Shown piece after piece: positions 1 through 6,307 of a stretch of DNA of 7,888 nucleotides; position 1 is the first letter of the stretch, and each line of letters starts with the position of its first letter. Position numbers and translations under genes: made by a program. The stretch comes from Desulfobacteraceae bacterium. Its GTDB lineage: Bacteria > Desulfobacterota > DSM-4660 > Desulfatiglandales > B25-G16. The DNA lies in assembly GCA_030669265.1 (NCBI GenBank), contig DAOVDY010000023.1:1-7888 (forward strand), read 5' to 3'. A model generated the notes under the pieces. That model was not told the origin of the DNA and ran no database searches. It saw only the letters and a program-made list of their open reading frames with translations.

Positions 1-702
1 AGGTTGGCTATTGTCCTAGATGATATTGTAAATAGTGCACCGGTTATACAGGATAAAATTTCCGGCGGAAGGGCCCAGATTACCGGCAGATTTTCTATGG
101 AAGAGGCCAGGGATCTAGCTAGTGTCTTGAGGGCAGGTGCCCTGCCAGCACCTGTTAAGATCATTGAAGAGAGAACAGTGGGACCCTCCCTTGGAAAGGA
201 CTCTATCGATAAGGGTCTCAAATCAATGATAATCGGAGGGATTGTTGTTATCCTGTTTATGGTTTTCTACTATAAATTTGCTGGCCTTCTGGCAGATTTG
301 GCCCTTCTATTAAATATAATCTTCATCGCAGCAGGTCTGGCATTTTTCGGTGCCACCTTAACGCTTCCTGGTATAGCAGGCATCATCCTGATTATAGGTA
401 TGGCTATAGATGCCAATGTGCTTATATTTGAAAGGATCCGTGAAGAACTGAGATTGGGGAAAACCCCGCGGGCAGCAGTTGACGGCGGCTATAGCAAGGC
501 CCTTGTAACTATACTTGATGCCAATATCACCACCCTGATCGCTGCCCTAGTTCTATTTCAGTTTGGAACCGGGCCGGTAAAGGGATTTGCTGTAACCTTA
601 AGTATAGGTATTGTTGTCAGCCTTTTCACAGCCCTATTTATCACGAGGGTAATCTTCGATTTCTTTATTATTGAACGGGGCATGAAAAAGGTAAGTATCT
701 AA
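1..702 (+). CDS. secD: Protein translocase subunit SecD, C-terminal part (5' end outside window)
   Basis: SecD is the inner-membrane partner of SecF and YajC. It assists SecYEG/SecA translocation and uses the proton gradient to pull substrates into the periplasm. The frame is open from base 1, so the gene is cut by the window edge, and about 233 C-terminal residues are visible. They begin in the end of the periplasmic P1 region ([18 protein letters not shown], a typical SecD stretch) and continue through [19 protein letters not shown], the family signature just before the second membrane segment. Several hydrophobic helices follow, with the hallmark [17 protein letters not shown] in the fourth-helix region (about nt 391-450) and a last helix near [10 protein letters not shown]. 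The stop is TAA at 700-702. secF follows after 94 bp on the same strand, the usual secDF order. The identification is secure; only the N-terminus is missing. Confidence 0.97.
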   Translation, partial: RLAIVLDDIVNSAPVIQDKISGGRAQITGRFSMEEARDLASVLRAGALPAPVKIIEERTVGPSLGKDSIDKGLKSMIIGGIVVILFMVFYYKFAGLLADLALLLNIIFIAAGLAFFGATLTLPGIAGIILIIGMAIDANVLIFERIREELRLGKTPRAAVDGGYSKALVTILDANITTLIAALVLFQFGTGPVKGFAVTLSIGIVVSLFTALFITRVIFDFFIIERGMKKVSI

Positions 703-712
703 TGCTTATTAT

Positions 713-780
713 GTTGCTTGCGTTTGTTGGGTTTGTTGGGTGAGAACCCCATGGACGCAATGAACGCAACAAACAATAGT
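713..780 (+). repeat. 9-nt repeats forming an imperfect hairpin between secD and secF
   Basis: Just after the secD stop lie 9-nt units: GTTGCTTGC (713-721), then GTTTGTTGG twice exactly (722-730 and 731-739). On the far side are units in the opposite sense: GACGCAATG (754-762) and AACGCAACA (763-771). GTTTGTTG (722-729) pairs with CAACAAAC (767-774). Alternatively TTGCGTT (718-724) pairs with AACGCAA (763-769). Inside, GGGT (738-741) pairs with ACCC (746-749) around a GAGA loop, which fits the GNRA type. There is no T-run after it, so it is not an intrinsic terminator. It ends before the secF ribosome-binding region (about 784-789). It could affect mRNA stability or the relative SecD/SecF output, but this is inference. 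Confidence 0.6.
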
Positions 781-796
781 ATAGAGAGACAATAAC

Positions 797-1876
797 ATGC
801 AATTTATAAAAACGGATATTAATATTGATTTTATTGGGCAACGAAAGATGTCCCATATTTTGTCTGGCACTTTGATATTGTTGACCATCCTTCTGTTATT
901 GTTCCGAGGTGGACCTAATTATGGTGTTGATTTCGCTGGTGGCATTCTAATTCAGGTGCGGTTCAATCACCCAGTAACACCAGGTGAAATCAGGGAGGCC
1001 TTAAAACCTATCGGTATGCAAGATAGCATCGTCCAGGAATTTGGAGAAAAGGGGAAATCTGAATACCTGATAAGGGTTAGCAAAACTGATATTGACCTTA
1101 GCGGCTTATCTAGTGAGGTTAAAGAATCTTTAAATAGCAGATTTGGGGAGGCGAATGTAGAAGTCAGGAGGGTGGAGATGGTTGGGCCAAAGGTTGGGAA
1201 AGATTTAAGGGAAAAGGCCCTTTTTGCTATCTTTTATGCGCTCCTCTTTATGGTCATATACATATCTGGAAGGTTTGAATACAAGTGGATTATGAGTATA
1301 ATTATGGCAGCCTCCCTTGCCTTTGGAGTCTATATAATCTCTGCCATAGGAATGAGTATTATCTGGCTCATTGCTGTTGCCCTTCTTATTACTATCGGCC
1401 TATGCTGGTTTCTGCGCCTTGAATACGCCCTCGGTGCCATTGTTGCACTCTTTCATGATGTAATCATCACGATGGGCGCATTTGCTCTCACAAACAGGGA
1501 AATAACATTATCTGTTGTAGCCGCACTCCTGACTATAGTGGGCTACTCCCTAAATGATACAATCGTTGTTTTTGACAGGATCAGAGAAAACTACCGGCGC
1601 CAAAGGAATCGCGATTTTGCGGAGGTAATAAATCATAGCATCAATGAAACCTTAAGCCGTACTCTCCTCACATCAGCGACTACCCTTACTGTTGTTGGAT
1701 TCCTTTTTATCTTAGGCGGTGGAGTTATCCACGATTTTGCTTTTGCCCTCTTAGTCGGTATACTGGTTGGCACCTATTCTTCTATTTATGTAGCAAGCCC
1801 TGTTCTTCTCATATGGAGTGGTCAGTCATCGGAAGGAGGTGGCGTCAGGACTAATAGACGAAGGAAAGGAAGCTAA
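797..1876 (+). CDS. secF: Protein translocase subunit SecF, with an extra hydrophobic pair
   Basis: SecF forms the SecDF complex with SecD in the inner membrane and supports late steps of Sec export. The 359 residues show TM1 (about 20-36), the family motif [16 protein letters not shown] (41-56), a periplasmic domain to about 130, the [14 protein letters not shown] junction (129-142), TM2 (141-157), the conserved [12 protein letters not shown] (211-222), and the signature [18 protein letters not shown] (248-265) before the last two helices. Between RFE (159-161) and [12 protein letters not shown] (207-218) there are about 47 residues with two more hydrophobic stretches (about 163-184 and 185-205). 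In the familiar 300-320 residue SecF proteins, RFE leads almost directly into ALGAIVAL. The ATG start has a modest GAGAGA at 784-789, 7 nt upstream. The TAA stop at 1874-1876 is directly followed by the next gene's start codon. Identification is secure. Confidence 0.97.
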   Translation: MQFIKTDINIDFIGQRKMSHILSGTLILLTILLLLFRGGPNYGVDFAGGILIQVRFNHPVTPGEIREALKPIGMQDSIVQEFGEKGKSEYLIRVSKTDIDLSGLSSEVKESLNSRFGEANVEVRRVEMVGPKVGKDLREKALFAIFYALLFMVIYISGRFEYKWIMSIIMAASLAFGVYIISAIGMSIIWLIAVALLITIGLCWFLRLEYALGAIVALFHDVIITMGAFALTNREITLSVVAALLTIVGYSLNDTIVVFDRIRENYRRQRNRDFAEVINHSINETLSRTLLTSATTLTVVGFLFILGGGVIHDFAFALLVGILVGTYSSIYVASPVLLIWSGQSSEGGGVRTNRRRKGS

Positions 1877-1879
1877 TTG
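1861..1879 (+). promoter_or_regulatory. Strong ribosome-binding site and TTG start of the TPR gene
   Basis: AAGGAAAGGA (1861-1870) lies inside the end of secF, 6 nt before TTG at 1877-1879. The secF stop TAA (1874-1876) is the codon immediately before, in the same reading frame. No start upstream is therefore possible in this frame. The next in-frame GTG lies inside the membrane anchor, and the next ATG (about residue 115) would remove the anchor altogether. The placement implies translational coupling to secF, with ribosomes ending secF able to restart at once. Confidence 0.7.
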
Positions 1880-3775
1880 TTTAAAGAGGAGACCATTCGC
1901 TGGAAAAAGAAAAGAAAGAAAAGGGCTATCTTCATAGTGGTAGCTCTTTTTTTATCTGGATTTCTTTATCTACACTTTGGTGGCCCTGGGAGCAACTATT
2001 TCAAGCTATCATTAAATAGGCTGCTCCATCCAGTTCCCGCATTCAAACACATAATAATTGAACATAACAGTACAAAAAAGAGGCTCACGCCTGGTCAGAT
2101 TTTCCACATCCATCCCTCTGATAGCCTTAAGATAGGCAAGATATCAACATCAATCCCTTTTAACAAGGGAATAAGGCTTTACTCTCAAGGTTTTGATGTT
2201 AATGCCCTTGAAAAAGAGATGGTTGTAACAAAACTCCTTCCTAACCAAGATATGTTTCGCCACTATACCTACACGATAACAATAAAGCACAACAATAATA
2301 AAATCGGTGAGGTAGGTCTTGTAATTTCTCCTTCATTAGAAGATTGGCTAACAAAGGCAAATAGGATAATAGATCCTCAAAAAAGGATAAATTTCTTACA
2401 AACAGCCACGAATGAAGAAGGGGATAATCTTCAGATCAAGATGAGGCTTGCAGATGAATATCTGATCCAAAAGAGGTGGAAAGAGGGAGCTCACATCATC
2501 GAGAGCCTACTTGAGGAAAAAGAAGACCTGCCCGCCGGACGGCAGGCGGGCCTGTCCGCCCCGATAATATCGGGACAGGCGGATTTGAACCTTATGAAAA
2601 AACTTGTAGATGCCTATGAACATCTGCATTACTATAATAAGGTTATCGCTACGTTAAAGAAAATGCTCATACATTCACCTGAAGATCTGGATCTTAGGCT
2701 CCGTCTTGCGGAGCTTCTTGAAAAAAAGGGGAGAATAAAAGAAGCTGTAGAAGAATATACCATTATTCTTCCACAATTAACCACAAATGAAAAGATAACA
2801 TGCATGAAAAATATAGGCTATCTATTATTTCAAGCTGGTCAAAAAAACAAGGCCCTCCACTGGTATCTCAAGGCAGCCAAATATGACAAAAAAGACCCAA
2901 ACCTCTACTACAATATCGGCTCCATATATGATGAGCTTAAGAAGCCAAAATTGGCCGAAAAATACCTGCGTTTTGCGTTAGAGTTAAAAAAGGATGATGT
3001 TGAGGGCAGGTTACGGCTTGGGCAATCTCTTTTTAATAAGAATAAATTAAAGGAGGCAAAAAAGTATGTAAAAGAGATCCTTAAAAGAAAGCCCAATCAT
3101 TTAGATGCCCTTATATTGTTCGCTAATATAGTAGAAAAAGAAGGTGATAAGGATGCCCTAAGGAACATCTATAAACAGATCTTATCTCATGACCTAAAAA
3201 ATAAAATTATCCTATTTAATCTTGGGGTATTGGAGACAGAGCAAGGAAATCTGCAAAAAGGTCTCCACTACTTTGAGAGATTGGTTAAGATTGATCCTAA
3301 GGATACACAGGCCAGGGAGGCCCTCTTTGATATCTATCAGAGACAAAAAAGGAATGATCTTGCCTTCAATCAAGCCATAATGCTGATCAAATTTTTTCCA
3401 AAGAAAATTTCCTACTATAGCTACATATTTACACACCTTATAGCCCTAAACGAATTTGAACAATTAGCACAATACATGATTATGGGCGTTAAGGCAAATC
3501 CCAAAAATTTTGAGTTACGACAGTATTTGATTCTCGTCTACCTCAAATTGAAAAAAAATGAGTTAGCTGTAAAGGAAATTATGGAAGCTCTAAAATTGCA
3601 GCCAAATAATATCAACCTACTCCACCAACTTGCTAAGATACATGAAGGGACAGGCAATCTTGATCAAGCCTTACAAGTGTATAAAAAGATCCTTGATATC
3701 TCCCCAGATGACGAAAAGGCCGGCAAGGCATATCTCAGGCTAAGGTTAAAATTATTGCATGACGGAAAAAGGTAA
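1877..3775 (+). CDS. Membrane-anchored tetratricopeptide repeat protein downstream of secF
   Basis: This 632-residue protein starts with a very basic stretch (residues 9-16, WKKKRKKR) and one hydrophobic segment (about 17-32) typical of an uncleaved signal anchor. By the positive-inside rule the rest should lie in the periplasm. Residues about 40-155 form a non-repetitive, beta-looking domain that I do not recognise. From about 184 to 612 come about twelve TPR units, nearly all exactly 34 residues long, for example PNLYYNIGSIYDELKKPKLA (341-360) and units starting at 375, 409, 443, 477, 511, 545 and 579. TPR arrays bind proteins or peptides. Residues 218-236 (LPAGRQAGLSAPIISGQAD) are not TPR sequence but the translation of an inserted palindromic element; removing them restores perfect 34-residue phase. 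The zero-gap coupling to secF suggests a role near Sec export, such as a periplasmic assembly factor or scaffold. That role is inferred only, and the specific function is unknown. Confidence 0.9.
   Translation: MFKEETIRWKKKRKKRAIFIVVALFLSGFLYLHFGGPGSNYFKLSLNRLLHPVPAFKHIIIEHNSTKKRLTPGQIFHIHPSDSLKIGKISTSIPFNKGIRLYSQGFDVNALEKEMVVTKLLPNQDMFRHYTYTITIKHNNNKIGEVGLVISPSLEDWLTKANRIIDPQKRINFLQTATNEEGDNLQIKMRLADEYLIQKRWKEGAHIIESLLEEKEDLPAGRQAGLSAPIISGQADLNLMKKLVDAYEHLHYYNKVIATLKKMLIHSPEDLDLRLRLAELLEKKGRIKEAVEEYTIILPQLTTNEKITCMKNIGYLLFQAGQKNKALHWYLKAAKYDKKDPNLYYNIGSIYDELKKPKLAEKYLRFALELKKDDVEGRLRLGQSLFNKNKLKEAKKYVKEILKRKPNHLDALILFANIVEKEGDKDALRNIYKQILSHDLKNKIILFNLGVLETEQGNLQKGLHYFERLVKIDPKDTQAREALFDIYQRQKRNDLAFNQAIMLIKFFPKKISYYSYIFTHLIALNEFEQLAQYMIMGVKANPKNFELRQYLILVYLKLKKNELAVKEIMEALKLQPNNINLLHQLAKIHEGTGNLDQALQVYKKILDISPDDEKAGKAYLRLRLKLLHDGKR
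2527..2584 (+). repeat. GC-rich palindromic element inserted in frame in the TPR gene
   Basis: A block of about 57 nt with roughly 70% G+C sits in an AT-rich gene and contains two adjacent hairpins. In the first, CCCGCC (2531-2536) pairs with GGCGGG (2545-2550); CCTGCC (2527-2532) with GGCAGG (2541-2546) is an alternative. In the second, CCTGTC (2551-2556) plus CCCGAT (2560-2565) pair with ATCGGG plus ACAGG (2569-2579), with a CGC bulge. It encodes LPAGRQAGLSAPIISGQAD, 19 residues without a stop. The left and right borders coincide with the end of one TPR unit (residue 217) and the start of the next (237). From memory, PAGRQAG-type peptides occur in unrelated proteins of many environmental bacteria, in the manner of the Rickettsia palindromic elements. 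A database check would confirm this. Confidence 0.8.
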
Positions 3776-4024
3776 GTAATCGTGGGGAATATGGTACCAA
3801 AAGCTAATTTTTCTCATCTTTTGAATCTAGCTTACATTATTTTTTTCTCCTTAATAGTTCATTCTAGATTTCCAAGTAATATCTTATTGATTTTATGCCG
3901 AATCTTAAATCAAATGAAATAATAACATAGCCCGGCAAATTTAAAGAAGTGCTCAACATTATCACAACGTTCTTTTAAGAACAACCTTTCATTTACTTCT
4001 TATATCTCCCTTGATTATGTTTAT

Positions 4025-4044
4025 ACCTAGGATCTAGGTTTTCT
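4025..4044 (+). terminator. Weak terminator-like hairpin
   Basis: ACCTAG (4025-4030) and CTAGGT (4034-4039) form a perfect 6-bp stem with a 3-nt loop, followed by a short T stretch (TTTTCTC). It lies 250 bp after the TPR gene stop, and the stem is short with few G-C pairs, so efficiency would be poor. It is the best intrinsic-terminator shape I see downstream of the secDF block. Confidence 0.2.
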
Positions 4045-4286
4045 CTGAGAATTGTTCCAGGCCAAAAGTCTCACCATTTATTCATTTCAATAGATATGGA
4101 ATCCAAAGCATATATCATCACATGCCTTGAGGTTTTGAAATATGTCAAGAATAAATATTTAAGCTCTTAATATCCTTAAGTATGTAATTTATTACTAAAA
4201 AGTGGAATTTTATTTCTTATAAATTGGTATTTTATTTTATATTATGCACATAAGCCCCTAGTAATGCTTCTGTAACCAATGAATCT

Positions 4287-4306
4287 CCCTGCAGCAAGCT
4301 GCAGGG
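4287..4306 (+). repeat. 20-bp perfect palindrome, copy 1
   Basis: CCCTGCAGCAAGCTGCAGGG has two 9-bp arms around AA. A second, diverged copy lies at 4381-4400. It resembles REP-type dispersed palindromes of bacterial chromosomes. There is no T-run after it, so a repeat element is more likely than a terminator. Confidence 0.7.
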
Positions 4307-4334
4307 TATCATAGCTGATTTTATATTATTTTAT

Positions 4335-4367
4335 CCCCTCACCCTAACCCACTCCCCAGGGAGAGGG
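4335..4367 (+). repeat. GC-rich hairpin element of a REP-like family
   Basis: This segment starts CCCCTCACCCTAACCC (4335-4350) and ends CTCCCCAGGGAGAGGG (4352-4367). CTCCC (4352-4356) pairs with GGGAG (4359-4363), and the stem extends past one A-A mismatch to CCC/GGG (4348-4350 with 4365-4367). CCCTC (4336-4340) can compete for the same right arm. From memory, near-identical sequences are dispersed in the genomes of many proteobacteria. A run of A rather than T follows on this strand. Confidence 0.65.
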
Positions 4368-4380
4368 AAAAAAGGTATGA

Positions 4381-4400
4381 CCCTGTACCAAGCTACAGGG
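4381..4400 (+). repeat. 20-bp palindrome, diverged copy 2
   Basis: CCCTGTACCAAGCTACAGGG differs from copy 1 at three positions. Two of these changes (C to T in the left arm, G to A in the right arm) are compensatory and keep a base pair. The third (G to C in the left arm) breaks one pair. The outer 7-bp arms CCCTGTA (4381-4387) and TACAGGG (4394-4400) are still perfect. The two copies flank the hairpin element at 4335-4367, forming a composite cluster. Confidence 0.65.
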
Positions 4401-4447
4401 AATAAATAAGTTTAAAATCTAAAGAGATAATAAGCGACCTAAATCTC

Positions 4448-4465
4448 GCATGATTTTTGCATGAT
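4448..4465. promoter_or_regulatory. Helically phased direct repeat, possible regulator site
   Basis: GCATGAT occurs at 4448-4454 and again at 4459-4465, exactly 11 bp apart, about one DNA turn. It lies 195-212 bp before the polysaccharide gene and about 45-60 bp upstream of a weak promoter-like pair. That position could suit an activator. No known regulator was matched. Confidence 0.25.
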
Positions 4466-4508
4466 ATTAATTTATTAATCTTTTGTTGCGCATTGTACGC
4501 ATAGCCGA

Positions 4509-4538
4509 TTCACAAAATGCAGTAAGTCTGACTATTAC
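4509..4538 (+). promoter_or_regulatory. Weak sigma70-like promoter candidate
   Basis: TTCACA (4509-4514, five of six to TTGACA) and TATTAC (4533-4538, four of six to TATAAT) are separated by 18 bp. Transcription would begin near 4545 and leave a leader of about 115 nt before the ATG at 4660. The match is weak, and AT-rich DNA gives such pairs by chance. Confidence 0.2.
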
Positions 4539-4564
4539 TATCGAAATCTCATCCATGTCAGATG

Positions 4565-4596
4565 AAATACCTTCTGGTTACAAAATACCTTGTAAC
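4565..4596. promoter_or_regulatory. Overlapping direct and inverted repeat in the leader of the polysaccharide gene
   Basis: AAATACCTT occurs at 4565-4573 and 4583-4591, 18 bp apart. GTTACAA (4577-4583) and TTGTAAC (4590-4596) form a 7-bp inverted repeat with a 6-nt loop, overlapping the second direct copy. Placed 64-95 bp before the start codon, it could be an operator or a leader-RNA hairpin. There is no experimental or family support. Confidence 0.3.
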
Positions 4597-4659
4597 TGAT
4601 AGATCTTATCACGTTCAAGCCTCAGATAGGGTATTGTTCCTAAGAGGCATAATAAAGAG

Positions 4660-6258
4660 ATGCTGGCACCAGAAACAACTAAAACATCCCTTAGAGATTT
4701 ACTATATGTGGTTTTCAAGCGAAAGAGTGTGATTCTGCTCTTTTTCACCGCCACCTTTTGCACCGTTACTATCGGTACGCTACTGATCAAGCCGACCTAC
4801 GAGGCGAGCTCCAAAATCCTGGTCAAGATTGGCAGGGAAGATCTCTATGTGCCAACGGTGCCGACCAGCGGCACCTCGGCCCCAACAATGAACATTAATC
4901 GTGAGTCGCAGATGAACTCCGAGATCGAGATCATCAGGAGCCGATCTCTGAGTGAAAAGGTGGTGGAGTTCCTGGGTCCAACGGCTCTTTACAAAAACGA
5001 GAATGATAAGGACCAGAGCATTTTGAGGGGCTTCCTCCCAGATGATCACGCCATACAATCACCCGTGGAGAAAGTAATATTTAAACTTCATATGGCTCTC
5101 AAAAAAAGTAAGCGAATTATGATAGGCTTGCTTCTAAGAGCCCAGGCACAGCAATCTCCCATGGAGAAATCCGTGTTGAAGTTTCAGAAGAATCTCGCAG
5201 TCGAAGGGGTCAGGAAATCAAACGTGATCGAGATAAGATTTAAACATAAGGACCCGCAAATGGCCGCTACCGTGGTCAACAAACTTATCAACTTGTACCT
5301 GGACCGCCATCTTCACGTTCATAAAAACCCACAATCCTACACTTTCTTCCAGCAGCAATTCCAGATTTTTAAAAACAAACTGCGCCAAACCGAAGAAAGG
5401 CTTAAATCCTTTAAGAAACAGCAAGGCATCACCTCCATCAATGAGGAACAAAGCCTTCTCCTTAGACAGGAAGCTGAACTTCGAGCCGCATTGAACCAAA
5501 CTCTGAGCCAGAAAGCCGAGACTGAGAACCGATTTCTCCGAATTCGCCAGCAGCTGGCCACCACACCCAAAACCATTCCACAAGGGGAGGAAATTGAACA
5601 TAATCGTCTTTTGATAAACACTCTCGAGGCGCGCCTGGTTGAGCTGGAGCTCAAGGAGAAGGAACTGCTCACCAAGTATACTGAGCAGAGCCGCCTGGTG
5701 CAGAGTGTCAGAGATGAAATCCACATGGTCAGAGAGAGGCTAGCCGAGCAGGAGAGCAAACGCTACGGAAAGAGCCGTTCTGGGCTGAATGTAATCTACC
5801 AACGTCTGAAAGAAGAGCTTTTCCGAAACGAAGCCGAGCTGGATGCCTTGAAGGGCAAGAAGGAAAGCCAGAGTGCACAGCTTGCTGACTACCAGAGGAC
5901 CATCGAAAGACTCAACCGAAGCGAGCTAAAGCTCAACCAGTTCCAACATACGATAGATAGCGCTCGGCAAAACTACCAACTCTACCTGACCAAGCTCGAA
6001 GAGTCACGGATCTCCAATGCTATGGACACAGAAAAGATATCCAACGTCAGCGTGATTGAGCCAGCCCGTCCGCCGCTCAAGCCCGTGAGCCCAAAGGTCT
6101 TGTTGAACATAGTGCTTGGCATCCTCTTTGGGACGTTTGGAGCTATCGGTCTGGCCTTTTTTATGGAATATCTTGATGATAGCCTGGAGAGGACCGAGGA
6201 TGTTGAAGATTATCTCAAGATACCCGTTCTGGCCTCAATACCGGAGTTAAAGAAATAG
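4660..6258 (+). CDS. Polysaccharide chain-length determinant / co-polymerase (Wzz-GumC type, no kinase domain)
   Basis: These inner-membrane proteins control the length and export of exopolysaccharide, capsule or O-antigen made by Wzx/Wzy-type systems. The 532 residues have the family layout. A cytoplasmic N-terminus is followed by TM1 (about 22-43), then the Wzz-type motif PTYEASSKILVKIGRED (45-61) and EIEIIRSRSLSEKVV (88-102). A long periplasmic part includes RKSNVIEIRFKHKDPQ (185-200) and coiled-coil-rich helices from about 228 to 448. The proline-rich stretch PARPPLKPVSP (468-478) precedes TM2 (about 480-502) and a short tail ending VLASIPELKK. No Walker motifs follow, so a BY-kinase domain is absent and would have to be a separate protein. 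The ATG at 4660 is the only reasonable start, since an in-frame TAG lies at 4627; AAGAGG at 4642-4647 is a rather distant ribosome site. Residues 133-147 and 165-179 look like an internal repeat. Sugar specificity cannot be told. Confidence 0.9.
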   Translation: MLAPETTKTSLRDLLYVVFKRKSVILLFFTATFCTVTIGTLLIKPTYEASSKILVKIGREDLYVPTVPTSGTSAPTMNINRESQMNSEIEIIRSRSLSEKVVEFLGPTALYKNENDKDQSILRGFLPDDHAIQSPVEKVIFKLHMALKKSKRIMIGLLLRAQAQQSPMEKSVLKFQKNLAVEGVRKSNVIEIRFKHKDPQMAATVVNKLINLYLDRHLHVHKNPQSYTFFQQQFQIFKNKLRQTEERLKSFKKQQGITSINEEQSLLLRQEAELRAALNQTLSQKAETENRFLRIRQQLATTPKTIPQGEEIEHNRLLINTLEARLVELELKEKELLTKYTEQSRLVQSVRDEIHMVRERLAEQESKRYGKSRSGLNVIYQRLKEELFRNEAELDALKGKKESQSAQLADYQRTIERLNRSELKLNQFQHTIDSARQNYQLYLTKLEESRISNAMDTEKISNVSVIEPARPPLKPVSPKVLLNIVLGILFGTFGAIGLAFFMEYLDDSLERTEDVEDYLKIPVLASIPELKK

Positions 6259-6262
6259 TTTT

Positions 6263-6307
6263 ATTGGTTCATCTGGTTCAATTGGATTTGCGGATTTAGC
6301 TGGTTTG
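6263..6307 (+). repeat. Degenerate 9-nt-period repeat after the co-polymerase gene
   Basis: Five nt after the stop codon come ATTGGTTCA, TCTGGTTCA, ATTGGATTT, GCGGATTTA and a further GCTGGTTTG-like unit. The GG pairs fall at 6266, 6275, 6284, 6292 and 6302, i.e. spacings of 9, 9, 8 and 10. The same period and a similar TTG-GTT-rich motif follow secD and the ATPase gene. The remainder of the 196-bp gap (6308-6454) shows no clear gene, only two very short overlapping reading frames. Confidence 0.6.

Larger units (their letters stand above)
3776..4659. other. 884-bp AT-rich intergenic region without a credible gene
   Basis: Both strands are interrupted by stops, and nothing resembles a known protein, tRNA or rRNA. 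The first half (3776-4280) is AT-rich and shows only small inverted repeats, e.g. AAGCTA/TAGCTT (3801-3806 and 3828-3833), GTTCTT/AAGAAC (3969-3974 and 3977-3982) and ACCTAG/CTAGGT (4025-4039). The centre (4287-4400) holds a cluster of GC-rich palindromic elements, described separately. The last 200 bp carries short direct and inverted repeats and a weak promoter-like pair ahead of the polysaccharide gene. The region separates the AT-rich secDF block from the more GC-rich export block and probably carries the promoter of the latter. Confidence 0.7.

Noticed and set aside
668..856. Antisense 62-codon frame spanning the secD-secF junction
   Set aside because: It runs across the 9-nt repeats and the ends of two real genes; its Pro-Thr-Asn repetition only reflects the DNA repeat.
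2908..3436. Two antisense frames opposite the TPR gene
   Set aside because: They are short, lack motifs and a ribosome site, and lie opposite well-phased TPR units.
3801..3848. AAGCTA/TAGCTT inverted repeat followed by a T-run as a terminator for the secDF block
   Set aside because: The 6-bp stem has a 21-nt loop and few G-C pairs, and the T-run does not directly follow the stem. It is too weak to call.
3791..3922. A 43-codon frame just after the TPR gene, with two hydrophobic stretches
   Set aside because: A GGGGA lies only 2 nt before the ATG, too close to act. Hydrophobic residues are expected from T-rich DNA. There is no recognisable family, so I cannot support it as a gene.
4287..4400. 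The palindromes as a CRISPR array or transposon ends
   Set aside because: There are only two diverged copies without regular spacers, no cas or transposase gene nearby, and a different hairpin between them.
5218..5759. Two long overlapping antisense reading frames (about 168 and 140 codons) opposite the co-polymerase gene
   Set aside because: They lie opposite coiled-coil coding sequence rich in Glu/Lys/Gln codons, which easily leaves the reverse strand open. The proteins are Ser/Leu/Cys-rich without recognisable motifs, and the sense gene is clear.
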